A stretch of 64,000 nucleotides of DNA from contig WPIO01000002.1 in the NCBI GenBank assembly GCA_009760855.2, positions 8,927,501 through 8,991,500 on the forward strand. The letters are read 5' to 3'. The stretch is from Cristatella mucedo (Eukaryota > Bryozoa > Phylactolaemata > Cristatellidae). Below, one piece after another: positions 11,048-23,089 of this stretch (the stretch's first letter is position 1; each line of letters starts with the position of its first letter). The position numbers and the translations under genes were made by a program. Below the pieces are notes generated by a model. It was not told the DNA's origin, did not search any database, and saw only the letters and a program-made list of their open reading frames with translations.

Positions 11048-11290
11048 ATGAGGCGCTCGCAGGAGCAAGAGACGGCGGTACTCACGCGCCTCGTCGCCAG
11101 GCTTCCGCAGCACCGGCGTCGCCGTCTGCGCAAGTACGTCCGGCTAGGTGCAGCCCGGCTCGACGCGTCTGTCACACTAGACGAGCTACTGGAGATTGGC
11201 TCGAGTGATAATGTAAACGTGAAGCGTTCACGTGTCGCCCTCAGAGAGTTGAATCTCTTTCTAGACAGGTTCCGGCGATGCGGGAAGTGA
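11048..11290 (+). CDS. Small Arg-rich ORF, left arm
   Basis: An 80-codon ORF, identical in both arms: Arg-rich first half ('LPQHRRRRLRKYVRL'), then 'VTLDELLEIGSSDNVNV', ending 'LFLDRFRRCGK'. No family is recognised. The DNA at about 11,236-11,268 closely resembles the hairpin tail of the window's LINEs (CGCCCTCAGAGA then AATCTCTTTCTAG), so the C-terminus may be repeat-derived. It could be the last exon of a spliced gene. Confidence 0.3.
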   Translation: MRRSQEQETAVLTRLVARLPQHRRRRLRKYVRLGAARLDASVTLDELLEIGSSDNVNVKRSRVALRELNLFLDRFRRCGK

Positions 11291-11919
11291 GCCGGGGCCC
11301 TTGCGACCGCCGGATGTCGCTTGCGCGCGTCGTTCTTTCTCTCTGGCGCAGCGATCAGCCGTCGGGCTTGGCATTACGGCACTTCAAAAGTCCAGTTGCC
11401 GAGTCGGAGACATTTTTTACGCCCCGGCTCGTTGTTTATTAAAGCTTCTTTGACGGGCTGACAGAAATGCGAACGAGACATTTAAAGCTGACTTCGAACG
11501 CGATGGCTCAGGCTAGCGTGCAGTAGGCAGAGGCAGTGCTGTGAAGAGAGTGCCTGGGACGCGAGGGCGACCGCGCTGGAAATCACAGACACGGACTCGC
11601 GAAGGTTTTCTAAACTCGTTTAGATTCAATTAGTTTCCTACTAATTTTCGTTCAGACGGGCTAAAAGTAGCTACAGAAACGACGTTCCTTAGATGGTCAG
11701 ATTCTAGAAGTGACAACAGTTTTCTACGAGAGCGGTCGCGCTTCAAAGGTTGCTGACGAGTCCGTTATCGGTAGCAGATCTGCTAACGAGGCCAGCCGGG
11801 CTTCGCACCCGCCGCGCGCGTGCGTTTAAAGGCTCCTCTTATAGACTGAGCGATTTATTTTTTCAGACGAATTTTACGTTTAAAGAGGGTCGTGCTGGGT
11901 TTTAGGAGTCAGCGGGGTT

Positions 11920-12833
11920 CTTTGATTTCCCAAATGAGGCACGCTCGTTACTTACCTCTTATAATTGATTATACGGTGGTGCTACCGTCATCGTGTGCTT
12001 GATATTTAGGTGTCCTAATTGATACCCGCTTGACAGCTATCAGTTTTAGCAGAAAACCACTTTATCAGCTCGTTTGAGCCCTATACAAGATTAGGGATTG
12101 TCTACCGCGGCTGCTGGTCTAAGGTCTGTTTAGCTCCCATGTTGTGTCTATACTGGATTATTGCAATTCGCTTTTTAGCTTGCCTAGCAGAAAACCATTA
12201 CGCCTCTGCAGCTAACATCCTCAGACGACTTGCTACGACTAGTTAGGACGAGCCCGCTTTAAGGGCATAAAGAGATCATTTTTGAGGGTATGTTTCAGCA
12301 ATTCAATAGCCGGGGTTTTGAGACGGCTACAGAATGCCCCCAAAAAAGATAAAATAGGGACTGAGGCACTGCAGGTAGGGCACGGAATGTCTTTTAGCGG
12401 CACTCACTAGGGCCTCTTGGTCCTAAGTGGAGGCAGATCCTGAAGCTGAGCATTGAAGATGCGGCATCCAGCATGTCTCGTACAGGTAAGCATCAGCGCG
12501 TATAAATTCGGCGTTTTTTCCAAAAATTGCAACGTCAATTTAAAACAGACTACGAATTTGCGAGATTTGGATGCGAAGCGCTGTTCAGTTTCTTTAAATG
12601 AGTCTGTAGCCATTTAAGGCACCGTCGAAAAATCAGCGCCTCGTGCGAAAGCCGTAAGCAGCGTCCGGACATTTCGCTACCGGGCATTACCGGTACGTAG
12701 CCGCATCAGAACAAAACAAGTTGCCTCCCGCGGGAGAAGCATCTTCAATCTGCTCGTTCAAATTGCACCGCCTGAAAGAGCTCCTTGGGCCATCTAACAA
12801 AAGTAGCTCATCCCTCATCCCTGGGACGCCTAA
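11920..12833. other. Palindrome spacer
   Basis: Sequence between the arms, not repeated in inverted form. At about 12,120-12,205 the plus strand reads 'SILDYCNSLF.LPSRK', the signature of the L2/CR1 reverse transcriptase C-terminal part, so it holds an old LINE scrap. No intact gene is seen; the ORF at 12,407-12,613 is not protein-like. Confidence 0.7.
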
Positions 12834-13462
12834 AACCCCGCTGACTCCTAAAACCCAGCACGACCCTCTTTAAACGTAAAATTCGTCTGAAAAAATAAAT
12901 CGCTCAGTCTATAAGAGGAGCCTTTAAACGCACGCGCGCGGCGGGTGCGAAGCCCGGCTGGCCTCGTTAGCAGATCTGCTACCGATAACGGACTCGTCAG
13001 CAACCTTTGAAGCGCGACCGCTCTCGTAGAAAACTGTTGTCACTTCTAGAATCTGACCATCTAAGGAACGTCGTTTCTGTAGCTACTTTTAGCCCGTCTG
13101 AACGAAAATTAGTAGGAAACTAATTGAATCTAAACGAGTTTAGAAAACCTTCGCGAGTCCGTGTCTGTGATTTCCAGCGCGGTCGCCCTCGCGTCCCAGG
13201 CACTCTCTTCACAGCACTGCCTCTGCCTACTGCACGCTAGCCTGAGCCATCGCGTTCGAAGTCAGCTTTAAATGTCTCGTTCGCATTTCTGTCAGCCCGT
13301 CAAAGAAGCTTTAATAAACAACGAGCCGGGGCGTAAAAAATGTCTCCGACTCGGCAACTGGACTTTTGAAGTGCCGTAATGCCAAGCCCGACGGCTGATC
13401 GCTGCGCCAGAGAGAAAGAACGACGCGCGCAAGCGACATCCGGCGGTCGCAAGGGCCCCGGC

Positions 13463-13705
13463 TCACTTCCCGCATCGCCGGAACCTGTCTAGAAAGAGAT
13501 TCAACTCTCTGAGGGCGACACGTGAACGCTTCACGTTTACATTATCACTCGAGCCAATCTCCAGTAGCTCGTCTAGTGTGACAGACGCGTCGAGCCGGGC
13601 TGCACCTAGCCGGACGTACTTGCGCAGACGGCGACGCCGGTGCTGCGGAAGCCTGGCGACGAGGCGCGTGAGTACCGCCGTCTCTTGCTCCTGCGAGCGC
13701 CTCAT
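13463..13705 (-). CDS. Small Arg-rich ORF, right arm
   Basis: Exact mirror copy of the 80-codon ORF at 11,048-11,290, with an identical translation. Same doubts about its reality apply. Confidence 0.3.
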   Translation of the reverse strand: MRRSQEQETAVLTRLVARLPQHRRRRLRKYVRLGAARLDASVTLDELLEIGSSDNVNVKRSRVALRELNLFLDRFRRCGK

Positions 13706-14191
13706 GCGAGCCTACGTGCGAGCGACAGAACGGGTGCCTGCGCTGACCGACGAGCGCGGTCGCGCGCGCCGTCCTCACGCCACAGCGAGCCTCGAAGCTT
13801 CCCAATGAAAATTCACGAACAGGGCGACTTGCCTCGCAAACAGAACGAGGAAATGCGGTGAATACCGAAACAAATTGGAAGTACCGTATATATTATTTAC
13901 GCTTTGCGACTCGGCCAGCTCAGCCAAAGGTGCGTTCGGCCTCTCCGACCGCAACGCCAACACGAGAAACGGGTGAGGCTGCAGCTTTTCGCTCGCTAGG
14001 TGTCGCTCCAGTCAGGGCTGCAAGTCGGTAGGCCGAAGCGCTCGATGACAGAAACCTTGTTTTGAGCCCGCGTGCAAAATGATGCGCGATTAAATATCGG
14101 AGCGGTAAAAAAAAAAAGGCCGAAACGAGAAAAAGTAAAAGTCAAAGTGGCGCATCTGCCACTCGCTCAGCACGCTTTACGTCGACGATAT

Positions 14192-14446
14192 TTAATTGGG
14201 CGTCTTCGCGGCTTTAGCGAATTGCACGGACTTCGCGCTTCGGCGACTGTTTTCGGTGGGCGCGGGAAGTAGAGGCTGACTCTTCGAAGTGCGTGCACTC
14301 GACAATACAGGAGCGCCACAATCCTGGTCGTCGTCATCGCCGTCGTCTTCGAACTCCAGAACCGAGTCGCGGTAGTCGCACAGCGCTTCCTCCAAAGCCT
14401 GTCTTTTACCGACGGTTCTCTCTTTGGATTTCTTCCCCTGCTTCAT
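14192..14446 (-). CDS. Small charged ORF, right arm
   Basis: Mirror copy of the ORF at 10,310-10,588. One additional C relative to the left arm shifts the frame after 'SQPLLPAP', and the protein ends '...KAAKTPN' at an earlier stop. Which arm keeps the ancestral frame is unknown. Confidence 0.3.
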   Translation of the reverse strand: MKQGKKSKERTVGKRQALEEALCDYRDSVLEFEDDGDDDDQDCGAPVLSSARTSKSQPLLPAPTENSRRSAKSVQFAKAAKTPN

Positions 14447-14757
14447 CGCTCCTGAAAGCGCAGCGATGCATTGCAGATTGGCGCTCTGCAGCGGCGGCCG
14501 CCGCCGCACCGACCTTCAGACGCGCTCACGCTCACGCTTCTCCTCGCCTGACAGCGAGATGGATGCGCTGCCAGGGCGCGAGAGCTGCGGGCGGGTGCAC
14601 CAGTCCGGCGGGCGCCGCCTCCTCAGCTGTGGAGCTGGGACGGCACTCAGCCGCCGAACTTCGCCAGCGCTCTGCACAGTTCGCTCCGAGCTCGGCGTAC
14701 ACAGCTAGAATCATCCACAGCGTGAGCCACGGCCGAGCGAACGCTTGACCTAGCGAG

Positions 14758-14935
14758 AAAAAAAATCCTAGCTGATTAAACAGCCTCGTTTTGTATAGCG
14801 ACAGAAGAGCCTTTACGGCTATCACCACCGCTTGCAGTGGCGATAGAGAATCGCCCACTGCAGGAATCGAACCCACGGCCTCGGGACCGAGGTCGTGAAA
14901 GCAACCGCCTTACCTAGTGTGCCATCACGGCTCAC
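14758..14935 (-). repeat. tRNA-derived SINE, copy C
   Basis: Mirror of copy B in the right arm, with the same boxes, body and tail. It is part of the duplicated arm and not an independent insertion. Confidence 0.85.
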
Positions 14936-15291
14936 CATGGAGAGCTTGCTCTGACCGAAATCCCTAGCATTGGCATGATGCCGGCAGACCGAGCTGGCAT
15001 GACGGGAGAGACAGCTTTGAAATTGGCAATATTCTCACTGATCAAGCACGCTCTCGCCATGCACACTCGTAGGCGACTGCTTACGCTGCGGTTTTGACGA
15101 ATGCAGCCGAGCTGTCATCCCTGACGCCATGCACGATGTTGAACGAAAGCCATCCGGATGGAGTCCAAGCGTCATCGGCCTGACTTTTTCCGGCTACAAA
15201 ACGACCAGAAGTCAGTGTCTCGAGTCAACGACTGTGCGATGGGCAGGGTCGAGTAGAATGAATTACGAGGCCCAAAAGAGGAGAGCACTTT

Positions 15292-15562
<271 letters not shown>

Positions 15563-15712
15563 GAGAGAAAGCTGACGGAGAGAAAGCTGACGGTGAGACG
15601 CGAGCACTGAGACATGGGGAGACAGAGAGAAAGTGATTAGCCACAGACGGAAAAAAGACGAAAAACCTAGACAGAGGAGACACCGAGGGACAAACTTTAG
15701 TGCAAAAGAAAG

Positions 15713-15751
<39 letters not shown>

Positions 15752-15849
15752 AATAGAGACACGAAGGTTTGGTTAGCTAAAAAAGAAAGAGAGAGAAAGG
15801 AAAAGGAAAGAAGGAGCTGGGAGTGCTCTTTCTTTTGATGGGTTAGGGT

Positions 15850-17479
15850 AAGGGGCATTACACAATACAGATAGAGAAAATAATAGTTTTGGAAAGGCAG
15901 AGGAAGACAGTGCGAATGAGACAGTGACACAAGTAGAGCAGAAATGCAGAGTAGAAAACGAGAGAGAACTTTCAGAGCTCTGAGGCTCCACAGTGATTCG
16001 TCGCAAGCCTATCTTTCCAGCCTGTTCGGTACCTGATGCGGCGGTAGCAGCAGTGCTGTGGTGTGGGCTGGGCCACTGGGCCGGGGCCGAACCGAGTCGG
16101 TCCCAGCCAGGAGCAGCCGAGTATGGGCGATGGGCAAGCACGACGTTTCGGCTGCAAACGTCATCCGTCGACTCGCCCGTGCACGGGTCTTTGCAGCCGA
16201 GATGGTGGTAATGCTCGCACAGTTTCACCTGCAAACCAGAACAAATCTTTCAGTTGCGGGCTCGCCACGGCCGAGACGAAGCTTCCAAGCGTCGCAAATG
16301 GCCTTCGATCAGACATCTAACGAGTCGAAACAGCGTCGCAAATGGCCTTCGATCAGACATCTAACGAGTCGAAACAGTTAAAGCATCACATCTCCTGTTA
16401 TCACTAAGCGAGTTCTAGGTGTCCTATTTTAAAATGATGTGTCACAAGATAATTTCCTCAACTCCACGGCCCACTTTCAATCGTTGCCAAAATGAGAAGC
16501 TTTGGAACCCATTAAGCATCGAATCGACTTTCAGATTCTGTTACTCACCCATAGGTAAAATTCGGTTATGTTTAGATAAGGATTCCACGTCTAAGTCGGT
16601 CCATGCATTCGTGACATCCCGTCTTGACTTCTGTAGCTCACTGCCCCACCGGCATATGCAATCAGGCGATTACAGCTAATGCAAAACTCCTCAGCTAGGC
16701 TCGTCTGTCGTGAGCGTCGCAGTCGCCCCAATACACCACTTCTCGCCGACCTGCAAGGACTACCAGTCAAGCAACGGATTGATTTCAAGGTCTTGTCGCT
16801 CACTTTTAGGTCACTTCATTCTTTAGCTCCAGCCTATCTCTCAGACCTACTCCCCCACCAGGCCAAGCATCGTAACACCCGCTTTTCAGAATCCAACAGT
16901 TTACCAATACCTCGTACAGACCTCAAATCCTTTGGAGACCGTGCATTTAGCTCGTATGCTCCCAAAGCCATTTAGTTTGTATTCCTGGTAACACAAAAAC
17001 ACTCGATAGATAGCGAGTTCTTTTAGCAGCCTTGTATAAGGCAATTTTCCTCTGTAAACACTTCCTCTGTAAACTTCCTCTGTTCCCCTTCCTTTTTTAG
17101 CACCGCGATTTTTAAATTTAAACGAAGGCAAGCTAAACCGTAGCTGCAGTGCACTGCAGGAGCATAGCGAAAGCAAGTGGTTCTCTGCTAGACTCACCTC
17201 GTACTCGGCATCGTGGACATCAGGCATGACTTGCCTCTTGATGAAATCGCTGATTTGCCATCGACCTTTCTTTTTTAGCGAGTATTCGACGTCACCCGAC
17301 GGCAGTACAGCAAGAACGCCTTTCAGCCGATCCTCGCCTCGTATGGCTACTTCCACCGGGCCGTCTTTGCTGTAGGTGACGAAGGCATACCTATTCCTGC
17401 TACTATGGTGAGGACCATTTCGAATTGTTCTGCCCGTATTCACCTTGCAGGCACCCGGCTTCCGCTTCTTCAAGACCAT
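15850..17479 (-). CDS. Candidate two-exon gene, right palindrome copy
   Basis: Mirror of the left-arm candidate. Exon 1 is 17,198-17,479, with the same ATG, frame and GTGAGT donor. Exon 2 starts at 16,228 after the same acceptor. Here one fewer A near 15,890 changes the frame late in exon 2 and lengthens the open frame. The intronic LINE remnant (16,408-16,977) is retained, and a 44 bp tandem duplication at 16,289-16,376 lies just upstream of the exon 2 acceptor. No family recognised. Confidence 0.38.
16289..16376. repeat. 44 bp tandem duplication, right arm only
   Basis: Two copies of a 44 bp unit beginning GCGTCGCAAATGG (16,289-16,332 and 16,333-16,376). The left arm has one copy, so this arose after the arms were last homogenised. 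Confidence 0.9.
16408..16977 (+). pseudogene. LINE reverse transcriptase C-terminal remnant (right arm)
   Basis: Mirror of 7,905-8,472, read on the plus strand, with 'LHSLAPAYLSDLLPHQAKHR'. A two-base difference near 16,732 changes one residue relative to the left arm (I to N). Confidence 0.8.
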
Positions 17480-18240
17480 CCTACAGAGCAAGATGCTCAA
17501 TCGATGCAGCTGCACCGCTGAAGCACCTTAAATTCTCGATAGCGGACAGTCGCTGATCATCCAGACATTTCGATAGGCAATAGCGCTCGATTCGCCCTAA
17601 TTCTGAGCAGCTTAGTCAGTGAAGGCGTGGGATGCACGTGCCGACGACAAGAATGGTGGCAGCATTCAACAGAGGCCTCTCTTTCTTCGGAGCCTTACTG
17701 CACTTGGATTTTCCTTGTCTAACCATGCTTTGCGAAGTCTCATTGCATTTCAGACAGGAAAATGTTATCGAACGTAGCCATTTCTACCCAACTTCTCGTC
17801 CAGTCAGGATATGGAGGGCCTGCAATTTTTCAGGCCAAAAAAACACAGCTCGTACGCACGGTTTGCTACTGATGTCTACAGGACAAGAGCTGTCCTCCAG
17901 TTTCCAGCAGAAGTTCTGTGTACGCACCTTCTTTATCGCTTACTTGGAATGTCTGACAGAAGATACAGATTGCGTGCTGTCACGAGATATAAGCTTACAA
18001 GTAATGCGACCTACACCCAAAAAAGGTACCGCTTACATGTGTGGAGATAATGTGTAGTACTGACATGGGTTTTGGCTACCGTAACAAATATGATTCATAT
18101 CGTACATGCATAGCGGGTAAATTAGACCTCTTGCACAAGCACTGTAAGTAAAGCCAAAGAAAGCTCAAGCGTAAACAACGTAGATGTACTGTAACCCTAA
18201 CTGAATCAGTTTCTCGTCTGTCTCTGTATCCGTCTGTCCA

Positions 18241-18250
18241 TTAGCCTATC

Positions 18251-18333
<83 letters not shown>

Positions 18334-18435
18334 CCTCCCTCTCTCTGTGTCTCTCTCTGTCTCTCTTTCTCCCTCCCTCTCTCTGTGTCTCTCCGTCTCT
18401 CTCTGTCTCTGTCTATCTCTATCTCTCTCTTTCTC
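18241..18435. repeat. TC microsatellite at right identity border
   Basis: Counterpart of 6,391-6,645. A pure CT run is followed by two copies of a CT/CCCT/TGT-containing unit. Beyond it (18,436 onward) similarity to the left arm drops abruptly. Confidence 0.85.
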
Positions 18436-20004
18436 TATAATAATCATCCGGTGTCTCCCTTAATACCTCGCATGCAGTAGCGCCAGAGATGCAGGCGGTT
18501 ACCTTTACGCGGCAGTAAACTCCTCTTAGCAGCAAAAGATACCTAAGGACGTTGGTTGGGGGGGCCAGCAATCATATACTGAACAACCACGCCCACCAGA
18601 TACCCGGATCTTCTTGCACAATATCCGGTAATCGGCTGTTTCCGGCATGGAGGTAAAGTAAATTCAGATGTTTATTGACCAAAAAAAGCAAGTTTTTCTA
18701 AAATTTTAAGCAGAAATTTGATAACACTTGATAGAAATCTTTCCAACACGGCGCTATCACGTAGAGTTGCTGGTGAGTGCCGTTGTGACGGCAAAGGCAT
18801 TCTGGAGTTTCCGTTTCAGCCGCTGGTGCAATCTCTGTCTGATAAGCGTATGCTTAGGGTAGAGTGCACTGCAGCAAAGTCAGCTATATAAGTTGTAAAG
18901 GCTAGGGACAGTTGCTCTTGGTTTGGCTCCCATCTCTGGTCGGATCGGCTCAGGAGCCGTTAAATTAGGCTGAAGCTAGCCGGCTTGCGTTTAGCTGCAG
19001 AGCATGCTGATGTAACCGCAGGGTTTTCAGTAGGACACCCGCCCGAGCAGGCTTACGCTCCCCAGCGGAGCTTATCCTCCCTAGTGTCGGCTTCGACCTT
19101 GCCTGTTTCACCATTTAGCCTTCTTTAGGGGCGGCGGCAACCGTAGGGCAAGCTTACCTCGCTTAGGTATCTCCCGCTCTGCAGACATAACTGAAACAAA
19201 CATGGCTTCAAAGTGGGCGTGGCAGCTAAAGTTTATTCGGTGGGATTTGGGTAGCCATTTACGCGGAGGTCGCAGCAAGTACCTGAATTACCTCTCCACA
19301 GAATAAACACCTGGCGTACGTCAGAGACGCAATGAGTCTCTCACCCCACGGCCTCAGGTGTGCTGGTCTCTCACAAGCTCTACCGCACGTCCTAACCCAA
19401 CAAGCATGCACAAAAAACCGATGGACTATACAGGTGGCCTAGTCTCTGGGGCCTGCGGTGGGTGGTGTAGATGTGGCCTGACCGGGTCCCTCATCTGATT
19501 CCTAACTAAGATCCTATATATCGGATCCCTTCCTACCTATGATCGGATAGATTGGATCCCTCTATCGGATCTCTACATATGGCCAAGCCTTCCTAGACGC
19601 CTGGACAGGAGCTGCTAGCATATTGTGAAGTCTTAAGTTGCACTTGGCTATTTTTTGCTGGAGGCTGCGACACCATCAACTTCACCGGGTTGTCGCATGG
19701 TGACGGTCCGGAGGTGTGTAGCCGCCGACGCGCACTAGGCGAAAGTTTTCCCAGAGCATCCGCCCCAGTCGCACCACATGCGTTTGGTACATTCCTGCGG
19801 GCTATTCTTGAGCACTATTGCTAATCGATCAAGGTACGAAAGTGCGATTTAGTTTTAAATTTAACGTTAGCATCGTCCTGAAAGCTTAGATTGCATCCTG
19901 AGTATTACAGGCCTCTGATCCTTTGCAGCTAGCCCCATACTTTACACATGTTGGTCCGATGTATTTGGGCGTGCTTGCATGTTTGTGAGTATTTTCGAGC
20001 GAAC

Positions 20005-20121
20005 GCACGCGCGTGTGTGTGTGTGTGTGTGGGGGTGCGTGAGTGCTCAAGCTCGCGCGGCCCGCGTGCGAGTATGTGTGTGTGTAAAGTGTGTGTGTAA
20101 AGTGTGTGTGAGTGTGTGTGC

Positions 20122-20161
<40 letters not shown>

Positions 20162-20178
20162 GCATGTGTGTGTGTGTA
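20005..20178. repeat. TG microsatellite
   Basis: Interrupted GT runs. It corresponds in position to the CA/CG tract at 3,780-3,840 of the left arm. The Cys/Val and His/Thr ORFs over it are artefacts. Confidence 0.9.
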
Positions 20179-20929
20179 ACTTCCAAAGCCGGTCTGGTGC
20201 AGCCGGCCCACCGAAGACTGTGGTCCGGCGGAGTGGACTATAGCCCGCTTCTAAAGATGAGCTCGTTTTCTTGCTCGATCAGGGAACACACTCCGTCTAT
20301 CTTTCTCGATCTTGAGCGTAAAATCTCCTTCCTTCCTCTGGCGAAACGTTCGAATCCCAGGCTCTACTATTATTTCCATCAAGTCGTTTCGATTGTATTT
20401 TCTAGTATCGGTTTTTGACACCATTGCACCACGATCCGCTCCTACTCGCCTGGTTGGCAAGTAACGGAAGTTGCTCACTGTTCATCTCACTTGAGCTAGC
20501 GTAAAAGAAAACAGGCTGACGGGAAGTCAGTCTAGGTAAGTTACGGCTCAGGTAGAATGTCCCAGTTCAAAAGAGACAAACTGGTCCTTTTCTAGTCAAG
20601 AAATAATTTCTCTGGTAATAAATAGTTAGTAATGAATCTGGCTGAGCAAATTTTTGGGCAATTCTTCTTGATTATCTTTGAGAGCGAATCGCATTATCAC
20701 ACGTGATGTAGCAGATAAAACTCGCATTTATCAAAAAAATTAAGTTTGAATTTCGGACGCAAATAATGTCTGCAAATACATCGATAGTTCTGGTTGAAAG
20801 GTATAATCTATCCCACTAATCGTCTGTGAATCGCTTAACCTAAAGTACTTTGACATTTACGCTGTCCGAGCAAAAATATTGTATTCTCCCTTACTGCTTA
20901 AGCCCCACCCGACCTATCATCATTTGTAG

Positions 20930-22845
20930 AATGTTGTACCACGACTCTTGCTGATAGGCTTACCGAGTTAGCACCACTGACCAAGCGTAATGTTCACTCT
21001 CACCCAGAAGGCATTTGGTTTACCCCAAACATTACGCCAATGAGGTCTACTTAGCGCAGGCTTGAGAAAGCGTATACCAGATCAGGATTGACTATCTATC
21101 GCCAGGCATACGATGACTATTAGAGATAATACCAGTCAATCCTAATGCCAAGTCTAGCTTATACAAATAATAAACAAATACATTCTACAGATGCACAATC
21201 CAAAAATGCTGATGTCTACCATCAACCATCTCGTTAACCACTCCCATGTTGGCTCCTTATCTAGTGATCATTATGGTGAACTAGCTGATCGCTTCGCTAG
21301 CTTCTTGTCAGCAAGATAGACACTATCAGAGAGTCCATCCCTGCATGGATGCAGCACCCCCTCTAGACTCCTTCCACTCAATTACACCAACACAGACCGA
21401 CTCCTGCCCATCAATTCTGTGCACTACATCGACGTCTACGTACACGGATACCCGAGGGACCTTATCCTAAGTTCATCTCACAGTCAAAGAACGATCATTA
21501 GCAGACCAACTGAACTCTTGTCGAGGCCTCACACCTAGCATATAAGTTCCAGTCTGCGTTAAGAGCTAATCGCTTCAGTGAGTCAGCATTGCTTAGGGTG
21601 TATAACGACCTTACCATGATTGTAGACTAAAGGTAAAGTCTCTGCTTGTTTTGCCTGATCTGGCAGCTTTCGGTACTATTGATCAATAAGTCCTTAAGCG
21701 TTTCGCATCTCGCCTGGGCATTACTGGCACTGCACTGTAATGGTTCAGGTCCTATATCGGTGGGAGACTCCAGAGCAGTGGTTCTCAACCTTCCTAATGC
21801 CGCGACCCTTTAATACAGGTCCTCATGTTGTGGCAACCCCCAACCGTAAAATTATTGTTGGTGAAATGTGGAAATGCGTGTTTTCCGATGGTCTTAGGTG
21901 ACCCCTGTAAAAGAGTATTTCGACACCCAAAGGGTTCACGACCCACAGGTTGAGAACCACTGCTCCAGAGTAATGATAAGGATGAACAAGTCATCCGACG
22001 AACCCCATAAGTACGGGGGGATTCCTCAGGGCTCTGTGCTCGGTTAGAGTTTATGTTCTCCCTCCTGCCGATGTGATCGCCTGGCACAATCTAGGCTTTC
22101 ACTTCTATGCACATGACAATTGTGCCTTTGCTTTGATCCCTCCCAGCTCTCGAGCAAGTCAAATTCTTCACACACCCTTGCTGCATATGCTGCTGAGATC
22201 CGTACATGGATGGCAGAAAACTTTCTTAAATTGAATGATGGTTAAACCAATTTACTAGTTATGGGTAAAATTAGTGATTCGGAAATTGGAAAGCCTAACG
22301 CTCAAAAACGGCTCCGCCACGCCAAGACATCTCGTGTTGACTCTGAACGTAATCTAGGTGTCCTGTTCCAAAATATTCTTGCATTAGACGACCACATCAG
22401 CTCCGCAGTCAAATCAGCCTTCTTTCAGCTAGACAACATCGCTAAAATTTGGGCATGCTTAGAAATGAATACTGCATCAAAATTGGTCATACATTTGTGA
22501 CATCCCGTCTTTACTTCTGTAACTCACTGCTTGCTGATCTACCGGCCTGGGCAATCAGGCGCTTACAATTTTTGAAAAACTGTGCAGTTACGCTTGTCTG
22601 TCGTGAGCGTCGCACTTTTCACATCACACCCCTTCTCACCGACCTGCCCTGGTTCCCAATCGAGCAAGCAGCATATCAAATTCAAGGTTCTGTCACTGAC
22701 TGTGAGGTCCCTTCACTCCCTGGCTCCAGCCTACCTGTCAGAACTGCTCACCCAAGCGGCGAAGAATCGTACAACCCACCGTTCTGACTCGAATCAATTA
22801 TCCATACCTCGTGAGAACCTCGAAACCGTTGGAGACGCAGACTGT
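20930..22845 (+). pseudogene. L2/CR1-like LINE copy, plus strand
   Basis: Order of recognisable parts: the linker after the endonuclease (20,940-21,060, matching 'LADTLDEFAPLTK' of other copies), the 'STINHL' region (about 21,215), an internal deletion, RT motifs around 'LGITGTAL' (21,715) and 'PQGS' (22,025), 'LDFCNSLLA'-like (22,500-22,540) and 'LHWLPV'-like (22,640). Many stops and frameshifts. A small hAT element interrupts it at 21,776. It is inactive. Confidence 0.8.
21776..21962. mobile_element. Short hAT (Charlie-like) MITE with 8 bp TSD
   Basis: Terminal inverted repeats CAGTGGTTCTCAACC and GGTTGAGAACCACTG. A perfect 8 bp target duplication CTCCAGAG lies on both sides (21,768-21,775 and 21,963-21,970), and the host LINE continues across it. 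It is 187 bp with no coding capacity. A longer relative is at 29,159-29,479. By memory the ends and the internal 'GTTTTCCGATGGTCTTAGG' match hAT elements known from vertebrates (the URR1/SPIN group). Confidence 0.92.
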
Positions 22846-22860
22846 GCAAATCTTACTGCA

Positions 22861-23085
22861 CCGGCCGGAAGACCTGCTGGCAGCGAGTTACAGAAGTTGG
22901 GACGTGATGTCACGAACTCATGAAACAAATGAATCAAATGAATCATATGAAACAAGTTGGATACTCAAGCCTGGTTGGATGCTCGGCCTGCTGCAAGCTC
23001 AAGCCGGGAATTTTCAACGTTAGGCAGCTGAAAGTAAGCAGCTAACTTGACTGTGGAGCTGATGTGGCCATCATCTAGTGAAAGA
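22861..23085 (-). repeat. Inverted LINE scraps
   Basis: The stretches 22,861-22,925 and about 23,020-23,085 match the LINE ORF on the opposite strand to their neighbours. Between them is a short AATGAATC-type repeat. This is rearranged LINE debris. Confidence 0.55.
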
Positions 23086-23089
23086 TTCA

